From: Thermoflexibacter sp.
Lineage (GTDB): Bacteria > Bacteroidota > Bacteroidia > Cytophagales > Thermoflexibacteraceae
Assembly (NCBI GenBank): GCA_025455345.1
Contig: JALOMS010000071.1
Coordinates: 1-12,381, forward strand
Length of the DNA stretch: 12,381 nt
Reading direction: 5' to 3'
Part shown: positions 6,533 to 12,381 of the stretch, in pieces
Layout of the letters: each line of letters starts with the position of its first letter
Numbering within the stretch: position 1 is the stretch's first letter
Translations under genes and position numbers: made by a program
The notes under the pieces: generated by a model
Seen by the model: only the letters and a program-made list of their open reading frames with translations
What the model was told of the DNA's origin: nothing
The model's database searches: none

Positions 6533-6769
6533 ATGGAAACCACATTAAGCCTTAAAAATCAATTACATACAATTATAGATTTGATTAAAGATGAATCTGT
6601 ATTACAAGCAGTTTATGTATTGCTGAAAAAAGAATGGCAAACAGAAGAAATGTATGTCAGTGTAAGTGAGGCAGAACTTCATGCAATAGATGAAGGGCTT
6701 GCTCAATTAGAAAATGGAGAAGAATACGAACACGCAGAAGCAGAAAAAATATACAAACTATGGCAGTAA
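6533..6769 (+). CDS. Antitoxin of a type II ParE/RelE-type module
   Basis: A 78-residue protein starting METTLSLKNQLHTIIDLIKDE. It is acidic towards the C-terminus (ENGEEYEHAEAEKIYKLWQ), as expected for an antitoxin tail that wraps the toxin. The N-terminal helices (LQAVYVLLKKEWQ) resemble small Bacteroidota antitoxins that pair with ParE-like toxins; no classic MetJ/Arc or HTH motif is obvious. The stop overlaps the toxin start by 10 bases (6760-6769), so translation is coupled. It should neutralise the toxin and may repress the promoter at 6487-6517. Assignment rests mostly on the toxin partner. Confidence 0.82.
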   Translation: METTLSLKNQLHTIIDLIKDESVLQAVYVLLKKEWQTEEMYVSVSEAELHAIDEGLAQLENGEEYEHAEAEKIYKLWQ

Positions 6770-7071
6770 AAATTACATGGTCAAAAAGAGCATTGGAAGA
6801 TTTGAGTAAGATTATGGATTATTTGCTGGACAACTGGGGTGAGAAATCTGCCAGAGAATTTTCTGAAAACTTGGATAAAAAATTAGAACTGATTGCTTCT
6901 ATGCCTGAGATGTATCCAAGGGTGCTATTTAGGAAAAGTGTAAGGAAATGCGTACTTACCCCTCAAAACACGCTCTACTACAAAATCAAAGATGAAAAAA
7001 TAGAAATCAGGAAAATACAAATCATTACTATCTTTGATAATCGCCAAAATCCTGATAAATTAAAGATTTGA
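6760..7071 (+). CDS. ParE/RelE superfamily toxin
   Basis: A 103-residue protein with the ParE/RelE toxin fold pattern: ITWSKRALEDLSKIMDYLLDNWGEKSA (N-terminal strand and helix pair), FSENLDKKLELIASMPEMYP, then the strand region ending KIQIITIFDNRQNPDKL. The FDNRQNP motif (92-98) is the usual C-terminal signature of ParE-like members. ParE toxins poison DNA gyrase while RelE toxins cut mRNA on the ribosome. The FDxRQNP tail and lack of the RelE catalytic Lys/Arg/Tyr pattern favour ParE-like, but the target is not certain. The frame is complete and directly coupled to the antitoxin. A diverged repeat begins two bases after the stop. Confidence 0.92.
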   Translation: MAVKITWSKRALEDLSKIMDYLLDNWGEKSAREFSENLDKKLELIASMPEMYPRVLFRKSVRKCVLTPQNTLYYKIKDEKIEIRKIQIITIFDNRQNPDKLKI

Positions 7072-7072
7072 C

Positions 7073-7142
7073 TACGTGTTATCTATTTCAAAACCGACAA
7101 CATTAGTTTCTCAAAACCAACAGTTACAGTTTTTAAAACTGT
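7073..7142. repeat. Diverged flanking repeat, right copy, ending in a hairpin
   Basis: This starts TACGTGTTATCT and matches the copy at 6119, including the three GTTTCT/AAAACC-type units at the same 21- and 23-base spacing. It ends in ACAGTTTTTAAAACTGT (7126-7142), a near-perfect palindrome that could serve as a two-way terminator between the toxin gene and the minus-strand genes converging on it. On the minus strand this repeat supplies the last 19 codons or so of the 56-codon ORF at 7083-7253. Confidence 0.7.
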
Positions 7143-7253
7143 TTTGTTAGATAAAAGTATCTGACGGCACAGGAAATGCTCTTTTGCCTTTTCGCTTAGT
7201 TCATCTTTGCTAAGTTCTTCCCAAAGCGTAGTTTCTGCTATTTTTTTGTCCAT
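7083..7253 (-). CDS. Short ORF (56 codons) one base after the XRE gene
   Basis: An ATG at 7251-7253 follows the XRE regulator's TAG after a single base and opens a frame ending at TAG 7083-7085. The first half (MDKKIAETTLWEELSKDEL, then SEKAKEHFLCRQILL) is charged and helix-like, as in genuine small proteins. The second half (LKTVTVGFEKL and onward) is encoded within the flanking repeat and is compositionally different. The parent gene may have been truncated when the repeat arrived, with the repeat now supplying a new C-terminus and stop. Its tight spacing suggests co-translation with the regulator. No family is recognised; expression is unproven. Confidence 0.5.
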   Translation of the reverse strand: MDKKIAETTLWEELSKDELSEKAKEHFLCRQILLSNKTVLKTVTVGFEKLMLSVLK

Positions 7254-7254
7254 G

Positions 7255-7644
7255 CTATTTTTCTTTTTTCATTAGCTCGATAATCTCTTGCTGACGACCT
7301 ATTTCTTTTTCTAAAAAGCCTATTTTTTCTTTTAAAAACTGATTTTCTTGTTGTGATTTTTCAAGGGCAAGGGCTAAATCCTTATCTGTAAAGTTTTGAT
7401 AATTGTAATTTAGATTGTTACTGCTCTGAACAAAGTGATATTTTTCTCCGAACCCTACAATCATTTCAGGACTTACTCCTAACTCCTTGCTTATCAGTTC
7501 TAAGCGTGAATAGCTTATATCTGTATCATTTCTTTCTATATTTCCATAGCCTTGTACTGACATATTGAGTAATTCAGCCATTTTCGCCTGAGAATAGCCT
7601 TTCTTTTCTCTAAAAAATTTGATTTTATCACCAATGTTCATCAT
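7255..7644 (-). CDS. XRE-family helix-turn-helix regulator with C-terminal coiled coil
   Basis: From the ATG at 7644 the protein has 129 residues. The open frame can be pushed to 7743 only by a TTG start that would run through the promoter, so MMNIGDKIKFFREKKG is taken as the start (the second Met at 7641 is equally possible). Residues 4-63 are a Cro/cI-type HTH (KIKFFREKKGYSQAKMAELL, SVQGYGNIERND, LELISKELGVSPEMIVGF). A Q/N-rich linker (72-86) leads to a coiled coil (88-129, heptad-like ALEKSQQENQFLKEKIGFLE). This suggests a dimeric or tetrameric DNA-binding repressor, probably autoregulatory and acting on the divergent lipoprotein gene. Similar stand-alone XRE proteins with coiled coils are common in Bacteroidota. 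Confidence 0.9.
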   Translation of the reverse strand: MMNIGDKIKFFREKKGYSQAKMAELLNMSVQGYGNIERNDTDISYSRLELISKELGVSPEMIVGFGEKYHFVQSSNNLNYNYQNFTDKDLALALEKSQQENQFLKEKIGFLEKEIGRQQEIIELMKKEK

Positions 7645-7651
7645 ACTTAAT

Positions 7652-7680
7652 AAGTTAAACTTGCTAATTGTAAAGTTAAA
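7652..7680. promoter_or_regulatory. Candidate operator: direct repeat with 21-bp period
   Basis: AAGTTAAA occurs at 7652-7659 and again at 7673-7680, exactly 21 bases apart, about two helical turns. Both lie between the XRE start codon and its predicted promoter. This is a plausible autoregulatory binding site for the XRE protein. The region is AT-rich, so chance repetition cannot be excluded. Confidence 0.4.
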
Positions 7681-7689
7681 TTGTATGGC

Positions 7690-7719
7690 GCAAAGTAGAA
7701 ATTTTAGCGAACTTGCAAA
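7690..7719 (-). promoter_or_regulatory. Predicted promoter of the XRE gene
   Basis: On the minus strand TTTG (7719-7716), an 18-base spacer and TACTTTGC (7697-7690) resemble the -33/-7 boxes of Bacteroidota promoters, with one T fewer in the -7 box than consensus. Transcription would start near 7683, giving a leader of about 40 bases that contains the direct repeat. Confidence 0.5.
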
Positions 7720-7758
7720 AATAAAATTCAACATTTTTTTCAAACAATTTTAAAATTA

Positions 7759-8232
7759 ATGCAAATGAAACTAAAAACCCTTTGCCTATTTATTTTCTTA
7801 TTTATCTCCTCAATGGCACTTTTTAGCTGTGCAAGCGAACAAGATAAAATCAAAAATGCAGTAACAGACTACATCAAAACCAATTCTAACGACCCTTCAA
7901 GCTATGAAGCAGTAGAATGGGGAGAGATAACAGAGGAATTTGATAATAGTGAAAAAAGAAGATTTTTAATGGCTCAGATAACAGGCTTTCAAGATGAAAT
8001 AATACGGGTCGAAGTAAACAATTTAAAAAAAGATACGACCCTATATGTACAAAAACGTGATGAACTTTTTGAACAATTAGGAGAATTACAAAAAGTTGGG
8101 AAACCAATTGGCTGGCGTTTGACACACCAATTTAGGTCAAAAAATGCTTTTGGTGGGCTTGTATTAGGTCAATTGGAATTTGTGGTTAGTAAAGATGACT
8201 TTAAAGTAATCAATGCAGCAGTAGTAAAATAA
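7759..8232 (+). CDS. Lipoprotein of unknown function
   Basis: A 157-residue protein. Start codons at 7759 and 7765 (Met3) are both possible. A basic N-terminus and hydrophobic stretch (LCLFIFLFISSMALFSC) end in a lipobox with Cys24, so it should be a lipid-anchored envelope protein. The mature part has a short helical segment (DKIKNAVTDYIKTNSNDPSSYE) and ends with GWRLTHQFRSKNAFGGLVLGQLEFVV. The DPSSYE ... GWxLxHxFRxKNxFGGxVL pattern is shared by a widespread but uncharacterised group of Bacteroidota lipoproteins, as I recall it. It is divergent from the XRE gene and followed after 30 bases by a membrane-protein gene, probably in one operon. Confidence 0.82.
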   Translation: MQMKLKTLCLFIFLFISSMALFSCASEQDKIKNAVTDYIKTNSNDPSSYEAVEWGEITEEFDNSEKRRFLMAQITGFQDEIIRVEVNNLKKDTTLYVQKRDELFEQLGELQKVGKPIGWRLTHQFRSKNAFGGLVLGQLEFVVSKDDFKVINAAVVK

Positions 8233-8262
8233 AAATTATTCACTTTAAACTCTTTTTAAAAC

Positions 8263-8739
8263 ATGGCAGACAAGTATTTTTATGATGAAGATGGTAAGTA
8301 TCGAGGTAAGTTTTCAGACAAACCTCCTGTCACCATTGTGGGTGTTTTTATCACCATTTGTATATTAGTAGGTCTTTTTAATGGATTTCAGGCTGGATTT
8401 ACCTTAGCGGCTATTGGAATTGCTATGTATGGTGGAATATGGCTTTTTGCCCACCTTATGCAATATGGTTTTAGAAAAATTGGTGATAATATAGACCAAA
8501 AGCGATTGACAAAGCAAACAGAGAAAAGAAACAAAGAAATAGAAGGAGTTATGCAAACTTGGATTGGCTTTCATCAATCTGATTTAATACAATCTTGGGG
8601 TGCGCCTTTACGAGTCGTTGCTGATGGCTTGGGTGGTAACATAGTTGTTTATCATGGTGGCGCACATAATCACATTTACAGTGAATTTTATACTGATAAT
8701 CAAGGTATTATCAGAAATGTAAAATGGAAAGATAATTAA
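8263..8739 (+). CDS. Membrane protein with C-terminal SmpA/BamE-like domain
   Basis: A 158-residue protein. After an aromatic, charged start (MADKYFYDEDGKYRGKF) there are two hydrophobic helices at about 22-40 and 45-65, then a charged helix (QKRLTKQTEKRNKEIEGVM) and a small C-terminal domain (97-156). That domain has the pattern SWGAPLRVV..G.GGNIVVYH ... FYTDNQGIIRNVKW. The WGxPxxVxxxGxGxxxxxY ... FxxDxxGxI layout is typical of SmpA/OmlA (BamE)-like folds that follow lipid anchors or membrane helices. Function is unknown. It follows the lipoprotein gene by 30 bases without a visible promoter, so it is probably co-transcribed. Confidence 0.8.
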   Translation: MADKYFYDEDGKYRGKFSDKPPVTIVGVFITICILVGLFNGFQAGFTLAAIGIAMYGGIWLFAHLMQYGFRKIGDNIDQKRLTKQTEKRNKEIEGVMQTWIGFHQSDLIQSWGAPLRVVADGLGGNIVVYHGGAHNHIYSEFYTDNQGIIRNVKWKDN

Positions 8740-8892
8740 TAAAATAAAAGTTTTCTATGTTATCAGTTGTATATACCTAAAAAGCAATTTCTTCCCATTA
8801 GCTCGAATTTATAATTGCAACAGGAAACCATTCCGACTAATTTTAAGTGGGATTAAACAAAATACATTCCCTCCCATCTCCCTCATTTCCAA
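8740..8892. other. Intergenic gap without recognised features
   Basis: About 150 bases between the membrane-protein stop and the duplicated leader. No hairpin with a T-tract, promoter box or short ORF is convincing here. It must hold the upstream part of the promoter for the fusion gene, but no -33 TTG stands at the right distance from TATCTTGC. Confidence 0.5.
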
Positions 8893-9048
8893 AAAAAACT
8901 GTATCTTGCATTGCAAGCGCATAGCAGTTTTTTTACACCCAAAAATTTAGTAAATATGAAATCCTTATTTTTCCTACTCATTCCCTTTACTTTCGTGGGC
9001 TGGTTTGCTTTCAAACCTACGCAAAAGCAAGGATTTTCCCCTGTTCCA
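8893..9048 (+). repeat. Duplicated leader plus signal-peptide segment, copy 2
   Basis: Partner of 5094-5246. It covers AAAAAACTGTATCTTGCAT, the AGTAAATATG start context and codons 1-31 of the dehydrogenase fusion gene, 86/93 identical to copy 1 over the coding part. Here the leader also holds an inverted repeat absent from copy 1: AAAAAAACTG (8892-8901) against CAGTTTTTTT (8925-8934), with CTTGCA-T-TGCAAG nested between. TATCTTGC at 8902-8909 is the candidate -7 box. Confidence 0.9.
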
Positions 9049-12000
9049 CCTAAAAAAACAGCGTTGAACATTGTTTTTAACGAACAAGCGGGGACGATTA
9101 CGGTTTTTCGCCTCAATGAAAAAACACCTATCCTCACGCAAGTAGCGAAGGCAGATTTTCGCCCTTACTTGCACCCTATCGTTGCTCCTGACGGGCAGGG
9201 CTTGCTCACCGAGTACAGTCCAGGTCATCACAAGCACCAAACGGGCATTTATTGGGGCTACACGCGTATCAATGGGCGCGACTATTTTCACCACCCCGAA
9301 GGCGACTATTGGCGCAAGGTTTCTGTCAAAGTCATCAAAAACAAAGGTACAGAAGTCAAGTGGGAAACGGTGTATGACTTGCTGGACGAGCGGGGAAATC
9401 CCACCCTCAACGAAATGCAAACTTGGACAATGAGCGAGCAAGACGGAAAATATATTTTGAGTGTGGAGTGGACAGGCGAAGCAAAAACGGACATCACTTT
9501 TGAGAAATACGATTATGGTGGCTTGTTTGTGCGTATGCCTTGGAAGGAAGGAATAGATGGGGAAGTGCTGAATGCGGCACGTCAGCGCAACGAAAAGGCA
9601 GAAGGACAACGCGCAACTTGGGTGGATATAGGTATGCAGGTGTCAGGGCGCAAGGACAGGGCGCATATCACTATTTTTGACCACCCTGATAACAAGGGCT
9701 TTCCGCAACATTGGCGAGTAGATGGGCAGTTGGGCGCAGGGACGGCACGCGCCCGTATGGGAGATTGGCAACTCAAAAAAGGACAAATTGAAGTCATCAA
9801 ACACCAATTGGTAGTTTATACAGGTGGGTTTAGTGATGTAAAAATCAATGACTTGTGGAAAGATTATGTAGGACAAGATATGTCTTATCTGCTTTGGGGA
9901 ATTGCCCAAAAAGAAGGCAAAGACGCTAAGTTTCTCTCCCCAGAGGAAGCAGTGGCAAACATGACCCTCAAAGAAGGCTTTCAGGCAAATGTTTGGGCTT
10001 CTGAGCCGATGATTACCCAACCTATGGCATTTTGTTGGGACGACAAGGGGCGAATGTGGATAGCAGAAAATCGGGATTACGAGTCGCGCGGGCGTGGCTT
10101 TTCCAATGCAGGAAACAGCCGTATTTTGATATTAGAAGACACCAATCACGATGGCGTAGCAGATACGAAAAAGGTATTTTTGGAGGGAATTGCCTTCCCT
10201 GCGGCAATGGCAGTGGGTTTTGACGGACTGTTTTTGGGTGCGCCGCCTAACTTGCTTTTTGTGCCTGACCGCAACCAAGACGACATCGCAGATACTACGG
10301 ACATAGAGGTACGCCTCACAGGTTGGGGAATCAGGGATAGGCACGAAACGCTGAACAGTTTGCACTGGGGACCTGACGGCTGGCTCTATGGTTGTCAAGG
10401 TTTTGCGACCCCTTCCAAAGTTCGCAAACCCGAAGGCAAGGGCAAAATTTTCAAACACAAAGACCCTTTTCCAGAAGATATTTTGCAAGGCGAGGGCGTG
10501 GACATCAATGGGGGTGTATGGCGTTATCACCCTACCAAAGACCAATTTGAGGTCGTAGCGCATGGTTTCAGTAATCCTTGGGGCATAGACTATGACGCGA
10601 AGGGTCAGCTATTTATCAGTGCTTGCGTGATTCCGCACTTGTGGCACATCATTTTAGGGGGTATTTATCACCGCCAAGGCGGGCAACACTTCAATCCCTA
10701 TTTTTACAGCGACATTCGCACCATTGCTGACCACAGTCATCGCTCCGCACATGGAGGCGCAAGGGTCTATCAATCAGACGCTTTCCCTGCCGAACACAAG
10801 GGACGTATTTTCATGGCAAATATCCATGAACACGCCGTTTTATCTGATATTTTGGAAAGAAAAGGCTCTGGTTTTGTAGGCAAACATGGGGACGAACTCC
10901 TCATGGCAAACAATGCCCAATGGGTAGGTTTTAGCATGGAAGTAGGCGCGGACGGTGGTTTGTACGTCTTGGACTGGCATGACGCAGACATTTGTGGGCA
11001 GGAAGTCCTGAATGGAGAAACAGGGCGCGTGTTCCGAATTATGCCCAAAGAATCCAAAGCGCAAAATTGGGAAGGTCGCTATGCTGATGTAGGCAAAATG
11101 ACTGATAAACAATTGGTTGAATTACAAAAAAGTCCAAGTGATTGGCATACGCGCAGGGCAAGATTGGTGTTGCAAAGCAGGGCAAACAAAGGCAAAATAA
11201 ATCCAGAAGCAATCGCAGAACTGCAAAATTTGTTTCAAAATGAGGCAAATACAGACTTGCGTTTAAAAGCAATGTGGACTTTATTTATTACTAACAATTT
11301 GAATAACAATGACTTGCTAAAATCTCTAACAGACAAAGACGAATACGTGCGCGCTTGGGCAGTCCAACTGCTTTGTGAAGACAAAAATCCACCGCAAGAA
11401 GCAAAAGAAACCTTCGCAAAAATGGCAAAAGAAGACCTCTCTGCCGTAGTGCGTTTGTATCTTGCTTCTGCCCTCCAAAGGCTTGATAATGAATCTTCTT
11501 GGAAAATAGCAGAAAACCTGGCAAAGCGAAGCGAAGACGCAGAAGACCACAATATTCCCAAAATGATTTGGTTTGGTTTAGAGCCTTTGGTGAAGGCAAA
11601 CCCAAGCAAGGCTATGACTTTGGCAACGCAAAGCAATATCCCACTGATAACCAAGTACATCGCAAGGAGAATCATAGACGCAAATGCGCCTGAAATCGTA
11701 GTAAGCGTTTTAGGGGAAAATGGTAAAAATGAAAAACTCATCATGGAAGGCATGAGAGATGGCTTGGAAGGTCGTTTTGACCTCAAAGCACCCACCAATT
11801 GGAACACTATTTATGCCAAGTTGAAAGCAAACAAAGGCGAAATTGCACCCTTAGCAACCCAAATTGCACAGCGTTTTGGCGATACAGAAGCTACGGAAAA
11901 ACTCATGGCGACCTTGAAAAATGCCAATGCGCCTTTGGCAGAAAGACAGCAAGCACTCAAAAGCATTGCCGCCAGAAAGCGAGAGGAATTGGTAAAAGAA

Positions 12001-12381
12001 ATTCCTAATTTACTCAATGACAAATTATTACGATTAGACGCTATCCAAGCCATTGCCAATTATGACAATGAATCTTTTGCAAAATTGCTCATTAGTCAAT
12101 ACAATGAGTTTAGCCCTGCGGAAAAACAACAGGCAATCCAAACGCTTTCGGCGCGCTCCCGCTACGGCTGGCAACTCACCCAAGCCCTTAAAAATCAGAC
12201 CATTCCGAAAGCAGATGTACCACCTTACACTGCTCGCCAACTGCTCAGGGTAGTCGGCAGTGGTTTCATAGAAGTTTGGGGAGCAATAGAGCAAGAGCCT
12301 TCCTTAGAAAAAGCCTATTCCAAATATCAGAGAATCCTCACAGACAAGGCGTTAGCAAATGCCAATCCTGTAAAAGGAGAA
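8956..12381 (+). CDS. Secreted DUF6807–PVC-type dehydrogenase–HEAT fusion protein (N-terminal 1142 residues, cut by window edge)
   Basis: One uninterrupted frame runs from ATG 8956 to the window end; I read most of it codon by codon and found no stop. Residues 1-20 are a signal peptide. Residues about 33-320 are a DUF6807 (PmoA-like) domain (YLHPIVAPDGQGLLTEYSPGH, HQTGIYWGYTRING, FDHPDNKGFPQHWRVDGQ). Residues about 326-694 are a Pirellula/Verrucomicrobium-type membrane-bound dehydrogenase propeller (QPMAFCWDDKGRMWIAENRD; loop DTNHDGVADT; LNSLHWGPDGWLYGCQG; HGFSNPWGIDYD; ADHSHRSAHGGARVYQSDAF; VLDWHDADICG). The D-x-N-x-D-G loop near 395 and the DRNQDD loop near 438 look Ca2+-binding. Residues about 715 to 1110 are helical HEAT-like repeats (DKDEYVRAWAVQLL, NDKLLRLDAIQAIANY). 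The frame ends in NPVKGE, the usual lead-in to a CxxCH cytochrome c domain. It probably oxidises a sugar or alcohol in the periplasm and passes electrons to a heme (inference). Confidence 0.9.
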   Translation, partial: MKSLFFLLIPFTFVGWFAFKPTQKQGFSPVPPKKTALNIVFNEQAGTITVFRLNEKTPILTQVAKADFRPYLHPIVAPDGQGLLTEYSPGHHKHQTGIYWGYTRINGRDYFHHPEGDYWRKVSVKVIKNKGTEVKWETVYDLLDERGNPTLNEMQTWTMSEQDGKYILSVEWTGEAKTDITFEKYDYGGLFVRMPWKEGIDGEVLNAARQRNEKAEGQRATWVDIGMQVSGRKDRAHITIFDHPDNKGFPQHWRVDGQLGAGTARARMGDWQLKKGQIEVIKHQLVVYTGGFSDVKINDLWKDYVGQDMSYLLWGIAQKEGKDAKFLSPEEAVANMTLKEGFQANVWASEPMITQPMAFCWDDKGRMWIAENRDYESRGRGFSNAGNSRILILEDTNHDGVADTKKVFLEGIAFPAAMAVGFDGLFLGAPPNLLFVPDRNQDDIADTTDIEVRLTGWGIRDRHETLNSLHWGPDGWLYGCQGFATPSKVRKPEGKGKIFKHKDPFPEDILQGEGVDINGGVWRYHPTKDQFEVVAHGFSNPWGIDYDAKGQLFISACVIPHLWHIILGGIYHRQGGQHFNPYFYSDIRTIADHSHRSAHGGARVYQSDAFPAEHKGRIFMANIHEHAVLSDILERKGSGFVGKHGDELLMANNAQWVGFSMEVGADGGLYVLDWHDADICGQEVLNGETGRVFRIMPKESKAQNWEGRYADVGKMTDKQLVELQKSPSDWHTRRARLVLQSRANKGKINPEAIAELQNLFQNEANTDLRLKAMWTLFITNNLNNNDLLKSLTDKDEYVRAWAVQLLCEDKNPPQEAKETFAKMAKEDLSAVVRLYLASALQRLDNESSWKIAENLAKRSEDAEDHNIPKMIWFGLEPLVKANPSKAMTLATQSNIPLITKYIARRIIDANAPEIVVSVLGENGKNEKLIMEGMRDGLEGRFDLKAPTNWNTIYAKLKANKGEIAPLATQIAQRFGDTEATEKLMATLKNANAPLAERQQALKSIAARKREELVKEIPNLLNDKLLRLDAIQAIANYDNESFAKLLISQYNEFSPAEKQQAIQTLSARSRYGWQLTQALKNQTIPKADVPPYTARQLLRVVGSGFIEVWGAIEQEPSLEKAYSKYQRILTDKALANANPVKGE

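Noticed and set aside
6119..7142. Repeated GTTTCTnAAAC units as a possible CRISPR remnant
   Set aside because: Units are only about 11-13 bases, poorly conserved, with 21-23 base periods and similar 'spacers' in both copies; no cas genes are present.
7645..7743. TTG start at 7743 extending the XRE protein by 33 residues
   Set aside because: The extension would translate the promoter and candidate operator, and the HTH domain begins right after the ATG at 7644.
8974..12294. Many antisense or off-frame ORFs of 60-210 codons across the right third
   Set aside because: They are shadows of the single long plus frame from 8956, which carries recognisable domains throughout. Their peptides are Cys/Phe/Ser/Arg-rich with no family resemblance.

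Overview
The window reads as chromosomal DNA from a member of the Bacteroidota, probably a Cytophagales-like marine or freshwater bacterium (inference). The grounds are AT-rich non-coding DNA, no clear Shine-Dalgarno sequences, several Bacteroidota-type promoters (TTG, about 18-20 bases, then TAnnTTTG), and gene families common in that phylum. No rRNA, tRNA, CRISPR array or transposase gene was seen.

Region 1 (1-3564, minus strand) is a tight five-gene operon in transcription order: membrane-anchored family 2 glycosyltransferase, phytanoyl-CoA dioxygenase-like Fe(II)/2-oxoglutarate enzyme, SAM methyltransferase, NeuD/PglD-type acetyltransferase and a WbqC-like protein cut by the window edge. 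Gaps are 1, 30 and 0 bases, then a 4-base ATGA overlap. It looks like a cassette that builds or decorates a surface glycan or glycolipid.

Region 2 (3565-5153) is mostly AT-rich gap. It carries a decayed, frameshifted gene fragment on the plus strand (about 4008-4168), a two-helix membrane protein on the minus strand (4323-4919), and a 13-bp hairpin between divergent genes.

Region 3 (5154-8739) is a run of small accessory genes: a secreted protein with a borrowed-looking N-terminus, a three-helix membrane protein, an orphan DUF433 antitoxin, an overlapping antitoxin/ParE-toxin pair, an XRE regulator with a 56-codon ORF one base downstream, and a divergent lipoprotein plus membrane protein pair. 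A diverged ~66-base repeat in direct orientation brackets the DUF433/toxin-antitoxin block, and a partial inverted copy lies inside it.

Region 4 (8956-12381) is one open frame of 1142 codons running off the right edge. It is a secreted fusion of a DUF6807 (PmoA-like) domain, a PVC-type membrane-bound dehydrogenase propeller and a HEAT-like helical region, probably followed by a cytochrome c domain outside the window. Its promoter-proximal DNA and first 31 codons are 86/93 identical to the start of the unrelated gene at 5154, so a leader-plus-signal-peptide segment has been duplicated between the two loci. Base composition becomes visibly richer in G+C just after this shared segment.
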